From Labilibacter sediminis (GTDB lineage: Bacteria; Bacteroidota; Bacteroidia; Bacteroidales; Marinilabiliaceae), in contig NZ_VCHY01000025.1 in the NCBI RefSeq assembly GCF_005877885.1, forward strand, positions 22,667 through 86,666: a stretch of DNA of 64,000 nt. Reading direction: 5' to 3'. The stretch's first letter is position 1. Each line of letters opens with the position of its first letter. The notes beneath the pieces are model-generated. The model did no database searches. It had not been told where the DNA came from and saw nothing but the letters and a program-made list of their open reading frames with translations. Both the position numbers and the translations under genes were made by a program. Positions 56,690-64,000 of the stretch are shown in pieces.

Positions 56690-57652
56690 CTATTCCTTAA
56701 TTATATTCCCATTTTCGTCGTACTTGTAAAAACCTTCACCGGTTTGTTTTCCCAGGTGCTTAGCTCTTACTAAACGCTTAATTAATGGTGATGGCTTGTA
56801 TTTTGTGTTTCCAAATTCTTCATACAGATTATCCATCCATTTCGAAATCTTATTTAATCCAATAATATCAGCAGATAAGAACGGACCAAATCTCATTCCT
56901 AATCCAACCTCCATTGTTTTATCGATATCGCTCATAGAAGCAATTCCTTCCATAAGGGTTTGACAGGCCTCATTTAAAAGGGTAACAAACAAACGCACAC
57001 TTACCAGTCCTGCAGATTCCTCAACAGGAATAACATCACGATTGATTAATTTTACAAAAGTACATACTCGGGTATATACCTCTTCTGAAGTATATAATCC
57101 TTTAACGACCTCAATAATTTTTGCTTCTGGTGAAGTAACAAAAAAGTGAAGACTGATGCACCTTTCCGGCTTTTTCATTTCAGAAGCCAATTCTGTAATG
57201 ATAATTGTAGTAGAGTTAGTAGCAATAATCGTATCTTCTCTTACAATTTCTTCTACCTTTTTAAATACTTCTTTGCGTGCATCTATACTTCTTGAACCTG
57301 TATTATCATCAGATCTGATAGCTTCAATCACAAAATCACAATCTGCAAAGTCTTTATAATCTAAAGTTCCTTTGATACGACTCATGATTGCTTTCTTTTC
57401 ACTGGAAGTCAATCCCCAGTTTTCAATTCTATTGTCGAGCTCTTTGCCAATATTGCTTATCGCCTTTTCAACCTTTTTTTCTGTTAGCTCAAGAAAAACA
57501 ACTTCCATTCCATGCCAACTGGCAATACGAGCAATACTTTGTCCCTCTTTACCGCAACCGATCACACCTATTTTTGAAAAAAGTGTGGTTCCTTTTGTTT
57601 TCTTTTTACTCAGTGCGTAGCCCTCAATAGGCTCAACTAAAATCTCAGCCAT
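56690..57652 (-). CDS. 3-hydroxyacyl-CoA dehydrogenase family protein (divergent)
   Basis: 320 residues, with an N-terminal NAD-binding domain (G-V-I-G-C-G-K-E-G-Q near residue 28-37) and a C-terminal 3HCDH domain. The His of S-L-H-F-F is kept, but the usual N-P-x-P element after it is replaced by V-T-S-P, and the typical P-G-F-V-x-N-R helix reads A-G-L-V-S-V-R. It could be the beta-hydroxybutyryl-CoA dehydrogenase of the butyrate route, or a related enzyme with another substrate. It sits between pta and ackA, 58 nt before ackA. No thiolase, crotonase or butyryl-CoA dehydrogenase genes are in the window. Confidence 0.8.
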   Translation of the reverse strand: MAEILVEPIEGYALSKKKTKGTTLFSKIGVIGCGKEGQSIARIASWHGMEVVFLELTEKKVEKAISNIGKELDNRIENWGLTSSEKKAIMSRIKGTLDYKDFADCDFVIEAIRSDDNTGSRSIDARKEVFKKVEEIVREDTIIATNSTTIIITELASEMKKPERCISLHFFVTSPEAKIIEVVKGLYTSEEVYTRVCTFVKLINRDVIPVEESAGLVSVRLFVTLLNEACQTLMEGIASMSDIDKTMEVGLGMRFGPFLSADIIGLNKISKWMDNLYEEFGNTKYKPSPLIKRLVRAKHLGKQTGEGFYKYDENGNIIKE

Positions 57653-57738
57653 TATATATATTTCTTTTAAAATTCTCTTTTACAATATTAGAAAGCATTC
57701 TTTCTAACAGATATCAGACAACTATTCCCAATAAGATA

Positions 57739-58743
57739 CTAAACGTTTCCTGAAGCCTGATTACAAGTAATTGCTACCAGATTTACAATATCACTTACAG
57801 AACATCCACGTGATAAATCATTAATTGGAGCGGCCATTCCCTGTAAAACAGGACCTATAGCTTCGGCATGTGCCATACGTTGTACAAGCTTATATGCAAT
57901 ATTTCCTGTTTCCAAGGTTGGAAATACAAGCACATTTGCTTTTCCGGCAATTTCGCTACCTGGTGCTTTTTTACTACCAATAGCTTCAACAATAGCAGCA
58001 TCAGCTTGTAATTCACCATCAATTTTTAAGGCAGGATCCATCTCTTTAGCCATCTTAGTTGCTTCTGATACCTTATCTACCATCTCGTGCTTAGCACTTC
58101 CTTTGGTTGAAAAACTTAACATAGCAACACGTGGCTCAATACCCACAATGGATTTAGTTGTTTTACCGGTAACCACCGCAATTTCAGCTAATTCACTTGC
58201 TGTCGGATTAGGATGAACAGCACAGTCTGCAAATACTAAAGTACCATTTTCACCAAACTCATCATTTGGTAATATCATAATAAATGCACCTGATACAACG
58301 CTAATGCCCGGCAATGTTTTTACGATTTGAAAAGCAGGACGTAAAACGTCTCCAGTGGAATTCTCAGCACCTGCGACCTCGCCATCAGCATCTCCATTCT
58401 TAATCATTAATGTAGACAAGTAAAGAGGATTCTCCACCAACTCTTGGGCTTTTTCACGAGTTAAACCTTTACTTTTTCTTAATTCAAGTAATAAGTTTGT
58501 GTACTCTTCTTTTTTATCGTGATTTTCAGGATCCACGATAGTCGCTTTATCAATATTAGATAATCCAAACTGTTTAGCTTCGCAAGCAATCTTTTCCGGA
58601 TTACCTATCAATATTACTTCTGCAAAATTTTCTTGAATAATAATATCTGCAGCTTTTAGGGTTCTTTCCTCAAGCCCTTCCGGAAGTACAATTCTCTTGA
58701 TGTCTTCTTTGGCTTTAGCTTTAAGTTTGTTAATAAATTCCAT
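57739..58743 (-). CDS. pta: Phosphate acetyltransferase
   Basis: 334 residues, the short single-domain Pta, making acetyl phosphate from acetyl-CoA. Motifs G-D-A-D-G-E-V-A-G-A-E-N-S-T-G-D-V-L-R-P, F-A-D-C-A-V-H-P-N-P and L-S-F-S-T-K-G-S-A are typical. First gene of the acetate run pta-hbd-ackA. A -7 box lies 32 nt upstream of its ATG. Confidence 0.96.
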   Translation of the reverse strand: MEFINKLKAKAKEDIKRIVLPEGLEERTLKAADIIIQENFAEVILIGNPEKIACEAKQFGLSNIDKATIVDPENHDKKEEYTNLLLELRKSKGLTREKAQELVENPLYLSTLMIKNGDADGEVAGAENSTGDVLRPAFQIVKTLPGISVVSGAFIMILPNDEFGENGTLVFADCAVHPNPTASELAEIAVVTGKTTKSIVGIEPRVAMLSFSTKGSAKHEMVDKVSEATKMAKEMDPALKIDGELQADAAIVEAIGSKKAPGSEIAGKANVLVFPTLETGNIAYKLVQRMAHAEAIGPVLQGMAAPINDLSRGCSVSDIVNLVAITCNQASGNV

Positions 58744-58774
58744 TACGGGTATACCTTAGTGTTTACAATTAATA

Positions 58775-58782
58775 CAAAGTTA
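58775..58782 (-). promoter_or_regulatory. -7 element of pta
   Basis: TAACTTTG on the minus strand fits TAnnTTTG. No clear -33 TTG partner is present. Confidence 0.4.
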
Positions 58783-58936
58783 TTCTTATTTCTATTTTAA
58801 ATCCATGTTTTTTATCACGATAAAAACTTATTTGAAACAAGGTAATTGTTTAAATGAAATTGACCTTGACCTAAGTTTTGTTATCCAGAATTGAAATCCT
58901 TATTGATTCATTGTAACTTGATTAAAAAACAAAATT

Positions 58937-59740
58937 ATGGATCTGCAAGCTGTTTTTTCCAGACTTTTTGAGGATTACAAATCATTGAATCCTTCTGTCG
59001 ACAACATTCATTCACTATTAAAAAATAAAAATGAACAAATCGTAAATGACCATATTGCCTTTAGAACATACAATCTACCAAAAATCAATACTGATGTGCT
59101 TGCCAAAGCTTTTGAAGTTAGAGGCTACAAAGAAAAGGGAAATTATCGATTTAAAGAAAAAAAATTGACAGCAAAACACTATGAAAATGATGAAATTTCA
59201 TCCGCTCCTAAAATTTTTATTAGTCAGCTGGAAATAAACGAACTTAGCAAACAAAACCAAACGATCATTAACCAACACTACCAAAGCATTTTAGACGATT
59301 TACCAAATCCTGAAGAACTTATTTTTGCTCTAAACAAATGGATTACTCCATCTTTTAAAATTTATGAGGAATTAAAGTTAGAATCGGAATATGCAGCCTG
59401 GATGTATGTCTTTGGTTTTAGAGCCAACCATTTTACCGTTTTTGTAAATCACTTAAATCAATTTAATACACTGGAAGAATTAAATGACTTTTTAATGCAG
59501 GAAGGTTTTGAATTAAACAGATCAGGAGGCATCATAAAAGGAAGTAAAGCTCAATATTTAAAACAATCGAGCACCTTAGCTGATAAAGTGGAAATTAAAT
59601 TTTTAGAAGGTAAACACGTTATACCAGCTTGCTATTACGAATTTGCACAGCGCTTTGCCTTACCCAATGGTGATATATTTAATGGTTTTATTGCCAGTTC
59701 GGCAGACAAAATATTTGAGAGTACTGATTTTAGGAAATAA
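58937..59740 (+). CDS. DUF1338 protein (2-oxoadipate dioxygenase/decarboxylase-like)
   Basis: 267 residues. It has the DUF1338 pattern D-H-I-A-F-R-T-Y near residue 37 (a metal-ligand His) and a later A-N-H-F-T-V-F-V-N (second His). Members of this vicinal-oxygen-chelate family include the 2-oxoadipate dioxygenase/decarboxylase of lysine breakdown; shorter bacterial members may have other substrates. No lysine-degradation genes are near, so the substrate is open. Confidence 0.8.
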   Translation: MDLQAVFSRLFEDYKSLNPSVDNIHSLLKNKNEQIVNDHIAFRTYNLPKINTDVLAKAFEVRGYKEKGNYRFKEKKLTAKHYENDEISSAPKIFISQLEINELSKQNQTIINQHYQSILDDLPNPEELIFALNKWITPSFKIYEELKLESEYAAWMYVFGFRANHFTVFVNHLNQFNTLEELNDFLMQEGFELNRSGGIIKGSKAQYLKQSSTLADKVEIKFLEGKHVIPACYYEFAQRFALPNGDIFNGFIASSADKIFESTDFRK

Positions 59741-59765
59741 ACCAAATAAATGCAGATTAAAGAAC

Positions 59766-60479
59766 TTATTGCAATACAAAATTAATAGGCACTGAAAATT
59801 GAACCCTAACCGGTTTTCCTCTTTGTTTACCGGGAGAAAATGCAGGTAAGCTTTCTACTACTCGAACAGCTTCTTTATCTAATTGCTCATGAACACCTCT
59901 GGTTACAGAAACATTCGTTACCCTGCCATGTGGTGAAACCACAAAATTAACATATACTCTTCCCTGAATCCCGTTTTCTGCAGCTATAACAGGATATCTT
60001 ATCGAACTGGCAATATAGTTCATAAGCTCAACATTACCCTGCTGCGTTGTTTTACAAATATCTGGTCTGAAAATAGGCATTTCCTCAACTATAATAAAGA
60101 TCGGTGCTTCTGTTTCTTCTTCTTCCAGTTCTAAATCAGGCATTTCTACTATTTCTACCTCTTCATCTTCAGATGTCTCGGTATCAATAATCTCCAATTC
60201 ATCTTCAATATTCACATCATCATCCACAATATTAATGATATCATAAGCCCTAACCTGCCTGGGTGGTGGCGGTGGAGTAAATTGTTCCTGTCGGGTAATT
60301 GGAATCATTTCTTGTTCTGCTGTAACCTCTGTACTTTCGTTTAATGCAAGATCTTCTTTTTCCTTAAAGTTCATCTCCATACAAATAAATACGATAGCCA
60401 GACTCAGCAAAAAACCAATTTCAAAGAATAAGGATCTTTTATGCTCCAGATCGGCATGTGTAGTTTTACGAGGTAACAT
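59766..60479 (-). CDS. TonB family energy-transducing protein
   Basis: 237 residues with one N-terminal membrane helix (about 20-37), a P-P-P-P-P-linked acidic periplasmic spacer (about 70-135) rich in Glu/Asp, and a C-terminal TonB domain with Y-P-V-I-A-A-E-N-G-I-Q-G-R-V-Y-V-N-F and S-L-P-A-F-S-P-G-K-Q-R-G-K-P-V. It transmits the proton-motive force to outer-membrane receptors. The spacer is acidic where many TonB proteins have Pro-Lys repeats. No exbB/exbD lies adjacent. Confidence 0.93.
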   Translation of the reverse strand: MLPRKTTHADLEHKRSLFFEIGFLLSLAIVFICMEMNFKEKEDLALNESTEVTAEQEMIPITRQEQFTPPPPPRQVRAYDIINIVDDDVNIEDELEIIDTETSEDEEVEIVEMPDLELEEEETEAPIFIIVEEMPIFRPDICKTTQQGNVELMNYIASSIRYPVIAAENGIQGRVYVNFVVSPHGRVTNVSVTRGVHEQLDKEAVRVVESLPAFSPGKQRGKPVRVQFSVPINFVLQ

Positions 60480-60779
60480 GACTTTTGAATTAACAAGTTA
60501 TTTCTATCGTAACGAAACCTGAATTAACCCGGAATTCTTGCTAAAAAAACATACGAACAAAAACCCGAGATTTCAGGCATTATAATACTCTGCTCCATAG
60601 CATCATCTTCTTCAATCATTTATACGTAAAAAACATACGTAAAGTTACCGATTATCGCATAATTTACAGAAAACTAGTATGAATAAATTCCGATATTTAA
60701 TTGTCGTTATAATTAAGATAATTTTCTTTGTACAATTTTTTACAATATCATTAGATTAAAGACATAAATTCAATAAACC
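60480..60779. other. Divergent intergenic region, tonB / Cys-rich gene
   Basis: 300 bp without a gene. It holds the promoter-like motif at 60701-60730 before the Cys-rich gene. Nothing else recognised. Confidence 0.5.
60701..60730 (+). promoter_or_regulatory. Promoter of the Cys-rich small protein gene
   Basis: TTG (60701-60703), 19 nt, TTTCTTTG (60723-60730): the spacing is exact and the -7 box differs from TAnnTTTG at one base. The ATG follows 50 nt downstream. Confidence 0.45.
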
Positions 60780-61043
60780 ATGACAGAAAACTATAAATTT
60801 ACCCAAAATAGAAAATGCGAATATTTCCCGTGTCATAAGGTAAAAAACGAGGATGATTTTAATTGCTTATTTTGTTACTGTCCGCTTTACATGTTAAAAA
60901 ATAAGTGTGGCGGTAATTTTAAATATACCAATGGAATTAAAGATTGTAGCGATTGCACCATCACCCACTCCCGTAAAGCACATGAATATGTGATGAGCAA
61001 AATGAACGTGATTATCAAAATTGGTAGCGAAAAGGAATTATAA
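60780..61043 (+). CDS. Cysteine-rich small-domain protein
   Basis: 87 residues with eight cysteines in an order K-C-E-Y-F-P-C-H, N-C-L-F-C-Y-C-P, K-C-G-G-N and D-C-S-D-C. This matches the Cys_rich_small family (PF04071), a likely zinc- or Fe-S-binding module often found with cobalamin or anaerobic redox genes. A H-S-R-K-A-H tail follows. No vitamin B12 genes are near. It stands alone between tonB and a convergent YcaQ-type gene. Confidence 0.8.
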   Translation: MTENYKFTQNRKCEYFPCHKVKNEDDFNCLFCYCPLYMLKNKCGGNFKYTNGIKDCSDCTITHSRKAHEYVMSKMNVIIKIGSEKEL

Positions 61044-61098
61044 AGCCCACTTCTATATTTTTAATTTAAATCGGACACACATAAGAAAGTATTGCACT

Positions 61099-62307
61099 TT
61101 AAGCCAATGCGTTTTTAATCAAACCTTCTATTTCCTTTTTAAGATCCGAAGGTGTTACACGATGTAAAACAATGGTTTTACATTCGTTAAATCTCATAAA
61201 TGGAATAATTTCCTGAATTAAAGCATAAGCAAATTCCCCAGTTTTAGATAAAGCGAACTCTAAAACAAGGTGCTTAATATGCAGAACTGATTTCTTACGT
61301 TCGGCTTTACAATCAATACGTGCCACTAGTTTTCCATCCCACAAAACGGGTAATGAAAAATATCCATATTTCCTTTTAGCTTCAGGCACATAACACTCAA
61401 TTTGATAATCGAAATCAAACAAAACCTGCATTCTTTTGCGCTGAATCAGTAAATTATCAAAAGGAGATAAAATCTTAAGCTTATTGCGGGATAAAGGTTT
61501 ATTTAATAAATCCAGCGAAGACAACAAAGTGTAATAATTATTTTCTCCAACGCTTACCTGAATCACTTCTCCTTCATCAAGCATATCCTGTAAAACTCTT
61601 GCTACGAACGGCTTTACATTTTTAATTAGATAAGTTATTTCTCCCACCTGACCTAAGCCATTAGCGCTTAAATACTGTATAATTAAAAAGCGGGCATATT
61701 CCTCCTGAGTTGGAGTAGAAACATCAATTTCTTCCGGCAATACTCTTTCGGTAAGATCATAAACTTTATGAAAGTTAACGCGATTAGGTACCATCAATTC
61801 TCCTTGCATAAATAAATATTCGAGAGCTATCTTGGCTGGTTTACTTCCCCAGTCTGATGTTTTTTTTCCATTATGCTCAAAATCCCTGGCCATTAAAGGT
61901 CCTTCATTTTTAATTCGATCAAGCACATATTTCATCATCTGCTTATCACGCGGATACCAATGACCTTGCTCTTCTCTGGCAATAGATTGCTTTCGAATTA
62001 GACTGAATCGATAATGGCTCACAGGCAAATAAGCCGCTGCGTGCGACCAATATTCAAACACCTTCTTTGCTTCCATCAATTGATGTAGATGCTTAATCTG
62101 ATAGCGGGGATTTCTATTCCATAAAGTGTGATGATGTGCACGCTGAATAGCGGAAATGGTATCAATCTGAACATATCCCAGATGCTCAATAACCGAAAGC
62201 GTGGCTTCAATAGCACGCCCACGATATTTTGGAGGAGGTACTTTTTGCGAATGCAAAATTATTTTTTGTGCCTGAAGCTTCGATAATGAATCAAAATTTA
62301 AACCCAT
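61099..62307 (-). CDS. YcaQ/AlkX-type DNA glycosylase (winged-helix, DUF/HTH_42)
   Basis: 402 residues of the HTH_42 family. The catalytic Q-x-D motif is seen as Y-V-Q-I-D-T (about 37-42), as in E. coli YcaQ/AlkX, which unhooks DNA interstrand crosslinks; the related AlkZ has Q-x-Q. H-H-T-L-W-N-R-N-P-R-Y and Y-W-S-H-A-A-A-Y are also conserved. Tandem winged-helix domains and a C-terminal beta region follow. Gene order places it 21 nt after an NAD-binding epimerase-like gene. Confidence 0.9.
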   Translation of the reverse strand: MGLNFDSLSKLQAQKIILHSQKVPPPKYRGRAIEATLSVIEHLGYVQIDTISAIQRAHHHTLWNRNPRYQIKHLHQLMEAKKVFEYWSHAAAYLPVSHYRFSLIRKQSIAREEQGHWYPRDKQMMKYVLDRIKNEGPLMARDFEHNGKKTSDWGSKPAKIALEYLFMQGELMVPNRVNFHKVYDLTERVLPEEIDVSTPTQEEYARFLIIQYLSANGLGQVGEITYLIKNVKPFVARVLQDMLDEGEVIQVSVGENNYYTLLSSLDLLNKPLSRNKLKILSPFDNLLIQRKRMQVLFDFDYQIECYVPEAKRKYGYFSLPVLWDGKLVARIDCKAERKKSVLHIKHLVLEFALSKTGEFAYALIQEIIPFMRFNECKTIVLHRVTPSDLKKEIEGLIKNALA

Positions 62308-62328
62308 AAGTAATTTTCATATACCTTC

Positions 62329-63108
62329 TTAATCATACGTAAACAAACTCATTAAATCCGAGAATTTAAAGCGGTAAACCAAGCGTTGTTTTATTTTAGC
62401 ATTACTAACTATCTTAAATACCTTGGGAACACCTTCCTTAAAAACAGGCAGGTTATACCCCATATTCACCATCTCTTTGGTATAAAACTCTCTTCGTGTG
62501 GGGTGTGTATCTGCGCACGCATTAAAAATTTCTCCCCATATTTCTTGATCTATAAGCTGAATCATTATTCCAATACAGTCATCTCTATGAATTAAATTTA
62601 CAAAACCATCGGGCTGATCAACAGCTTTCTTGCCTATGAAAAAATTTGCAGGCTTTCGGCTATACCCAAATAAGCCTCCAAATCGAAGAATTGTGGTTTT
62701 AAAATAAGAATTTAAGTGAAACAAACTTTCGATTCGAACCAAGGAGACATCCATTACAGGTGTTTCTTCTGTTACTGTTTGATTTAAACTTTCATAAACA
62801 GATGTTGAACTTACAAACAACACTCTTTTAATTGAAGATTTTTCAATGTGGTATATAAGTTTTTTATAATCCTGAATACTTTTTGAGGTGGTGGCAATGA
62901 TTAATATATCCGAGTTTAAAAAATCTGAAATATTAGATTTTAAATCACTCAGTTGAATTAAATAGGGCTTTATGCCCTGCTGTTTTAAAACTTCAAGTTT
63001 ATCATTTGAAGTGGTTGATCCTTTTAATGCATAACCTTTTTCTCTCAAATTACCAGCCAACGGCAATCCTAACCAACCACATCCCAGAATACTAATTGTT
63101 TGTTTCAT
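62329..63108 (-). CDS. NAD(P)-binding epimerase-like protein (YeeZ-type)
   Basis: 259 residues of an extended SDR-like Rossmann fold. G-C-G-W-L-G-L-P-L-A near the start binds NAD(P), V-S-S-T-S-V-Y-E and L-R-F-G-G-L-F-G-Y appear later. There is no Y-x-x-x-K at the expected place. The G-C-G-W-L-G start resembles YeeZ-type proteins of unknown substrate. Possibly co-transcribed with the YcaQ-type gene. Confidence 0.75.
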   Translation of the reverse strand: MKQTISILGCGWLGLPLAGNLREKGYALKGSTTSNDKLEVLKQQGIKPYLIQLSDLKSNISDFLNSDILIIATTSKSIQDYKKLIYHIEKSSIKRVLFVSSTSVYESLNQTVTEETPVMDVSLVRIESLFHLNSYFKTTILRFGGLFGYSRKPANFFIGKKAVDQPDGFVNLIHRDDCIGIMIQLIDQEIWGEIFNACADTHPTRREFYTKEMVNMGYNLPVFKEGVPKVFKIVSNAKIKQRLVYRFKFSDLMSLFTYD

Positions 63109-63179
63109 TACGTATACCTAATTATCAACCATCTTTATACTAAAGTAAAAAACTATCGCCAACAAAAATATAGCTTAAA

Positions 63180-63665
63180 CTATCTTCCTGCTTTAGCGTG
63201 TATTTCATCAATATTAAGTTTAAGGATATTCATTTTTGCATATACCTTCTCCGATTTTAACATCAGATTTTCAACTATATCCTCCTTTTTCTCAAGATGT
63301 TCAAGTAATATATTCATTCCGTGTTTTTTCTCTTCATTGTCTTCTACAATAAACATCTCTCCCCAAAACACGGCAGTTTTATATTCATGTGCACATTCAC
63401 CTTGTATATACCCCTTATCCTCAATCACCGTTGCACATACCTTCTTATTGGCAGCAATAAAATCCAGTTTTAAACCTTCAGTGGCACAATGAAAATACAG
63501 GCACTTGTTTTTAAGGTCATAACCATAACTTAAACTCACAATATACGGTTCATTATTTCTACACATAGAAATAACTGCAAATTTTCCGTTTAGAAGAATT
63601 TCATTAATCTCTGTTTCTTCTTTTAGCTCTCTGTTTGGACGATTATGTAAATGGTACTTTTTCAT
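63180..63665 (-). CDS. Pyridoxamine 5'-phosphate oxidase family flavoprotein (Nim-like)
   Basis: 161 residues of the split-barrel FMN-binding fold. It shows G-K-F-A-V-I-S-M-C-R-N-N-E-P-Y-I-V-S-L-S-Y, C-L-Y-F-H-C-A-T-E-G-L-K and V-C-A-T-V-I-E-D, matching the NimA-like branch (5-nitroimidazole reductase-related) common in anaerobes. Resistance function is not implied by sequence alone. A -7-like TATTTTTG (63689-63696, minus strand) lies 24 nt upstream of the ATG. Confidence 0.85.
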   Translation of the reverse strand: MKKYHLHNRPNRELKEETEINEILLNGKFAVISMCRNNEPYIVSLSYGYDLKNKCLYFHCATEGLKLDFIAANKKVCATVIEDKGYIQGECAHEYKTAVFWGEMFIVEDNEEKKHGMNILLEHLEKKEDIVENLMLKSEKVYAKMNILKLNIDEIHAKAGR

Positions 63666-64000
63666 AAAATTTTATCTGGTACTTAAAACAAAAATAAAAT
63701 TAATACCTAATAATTCTATTCTCTATGTGCATTAATGGTTTATCTAAAACACTTAATCAAACACAGGCAATTATTCTGTTCTATTTTTTGACTTTGAGTA
63801 TTTGTTTTTTGTAACTTTTGTTAATCAAATATTCATATACCAATTGTTATCATCCAAATCTCCGGCGAGATTATTTATAATCTTTAACATTCCCTAGTAC
63901 CTGTACATGGATATATTTGAAACCAGAGCTGTCCTAAACGATTTTGTATTTAGATATTCGAATTGATAAAATGTGGTTTTGGGACAGTTTTTCAGTTTTT
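63666..64000. other. Right-edge gene-free region with an inverted repeat
   Basis: 335 bp with no complete gene. CTGTCCTAAAC (63929-63939) and GTTTTGGGACAG (63976-63987) form an imperfect inverted repeat, and the last bases are T-rich. It could be the end of a mobile element running past the window or a terminator of a gene beyond it. The sequence stops too soon to tell. Confidence 0.35.

Noticed and set aside
63180..63665. Calling the PPOX gene a metronidazole-resistance nim gene
   Set aside because: The fold and family branch fit, but family membership alone does not show nitroimidazole reductase activity.
1..64000. CRISPR array, prophage, toxin-antitoxin pair, restriction system or biosynthetic cluster
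   Set aside because: I looked for regularly spaced short repeats, phage-like gene blocks, small paired genes and methyltransferase/nuclease pairs and saw none; the only DNA/RNA methyltransferases are rsmD and prmA (the latter acts on protein).

Overview
The window is a chromosomal segment of a Bacteroidota bacterium, most likely order Marinilabiliales (marine, anaerobic or facultatively anaerobic). The evidence is AT-rich DNA, almost no Shine-Dalgarno sequences, repeated TAnnTTTG -7 boxes (the Bacteroidetes sigma-ABfr promoter), a type IX secretion (T9SS) C-terminal sorting domain, TlpA/DUF-type lipoproteins, and families typical of the phylum (DUF3822, DUF1599, BT_3928/DoxX, PG0541, DUF4465). 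The order-level placement is inference; no rRNA gene is present. The window is mostly core genome: I see no prophage, CRISPR array or complete insertion sequence.

Layout. 1-6.9 kb (minus strand): pnuC (cut by the window edge), an S41 carboxy-terminal protease, guaA, RNase Z, a STAS protein and ribosomal protein S1. 7.3-13.9 kb (plus): nucleotide-sugar genes making UDP-glucuronate, UDP-xylose and dTDP-rhamnose (ugd, UXS, rfbA, rfbC, rfbD; rfbB is absent) and a phosphohexomutase. 14-18.5 kb: a RecD/Pif1-like helicase, a small anchored protein, DUF3822-rsmD, and xerD. A 963-bp gene-free gap follows, then aroQ and pyk. A 1.2-kb gap holds two repeat-like non-coding elements and leads to tRNA-Asp. 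22.7-26.7 kb (minus): a TIGR01777 epimerase and a folP-cdaA-mscS operon joining folate synthesis, c-di-AMP synthesis and a mechanosensitive channel.

27-35 kb (plus) is the most distinctive region: a tripartite RND efflux pump (TolC, lipoprotein adaptor, permease) followed by a small PG0541-family protein with a likely PII-like fold, a DUF2892 membrane protein and an AbgT-family transporter. A good promoter sits in front, and two strong hairpins lie between the pump and the small protein. 35.5-39 kb: DUF1599, BT_3928, tpiA, prmA. 39-49.8 kb: a 1487-residue exported protein of unknown function, then a close-packed run of an adhesin-like exported protein, M24 aminopeptidase, GT2 glycosyltransferase, TlpA-like thioredoxin and DUF4465 lipoprotein. 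49.9-52 kb (minus): a T9SS-exported trypsin-like protease.

52.3-58.7 kb (minus) is an acyl-phosphate fermentation block (pta, a divergent 3-hydroxyacyl-CoA dehydrogenase, ackA, terminator, two phosphotransbutyrylase-type genes, buk), which suggests acetate plus butyrate (or branched acid) production with ATP gain. The right end has a DUF1338 dioxygenase, a TonB protein, a Cys-rich small protein, a YcaQ-type glycosylase, an NAD-binding epimerase-like protein and a PPOX/Nim-like flavoprotein. The last 70 bases contain an inverted repeat that may begin a mobile element beyond the window.

Several start codons were chosen downstream of the longest open frame because a -7 box or an obvious ATG/signal peptide lies inside the longer frame; these are stated in the entries.
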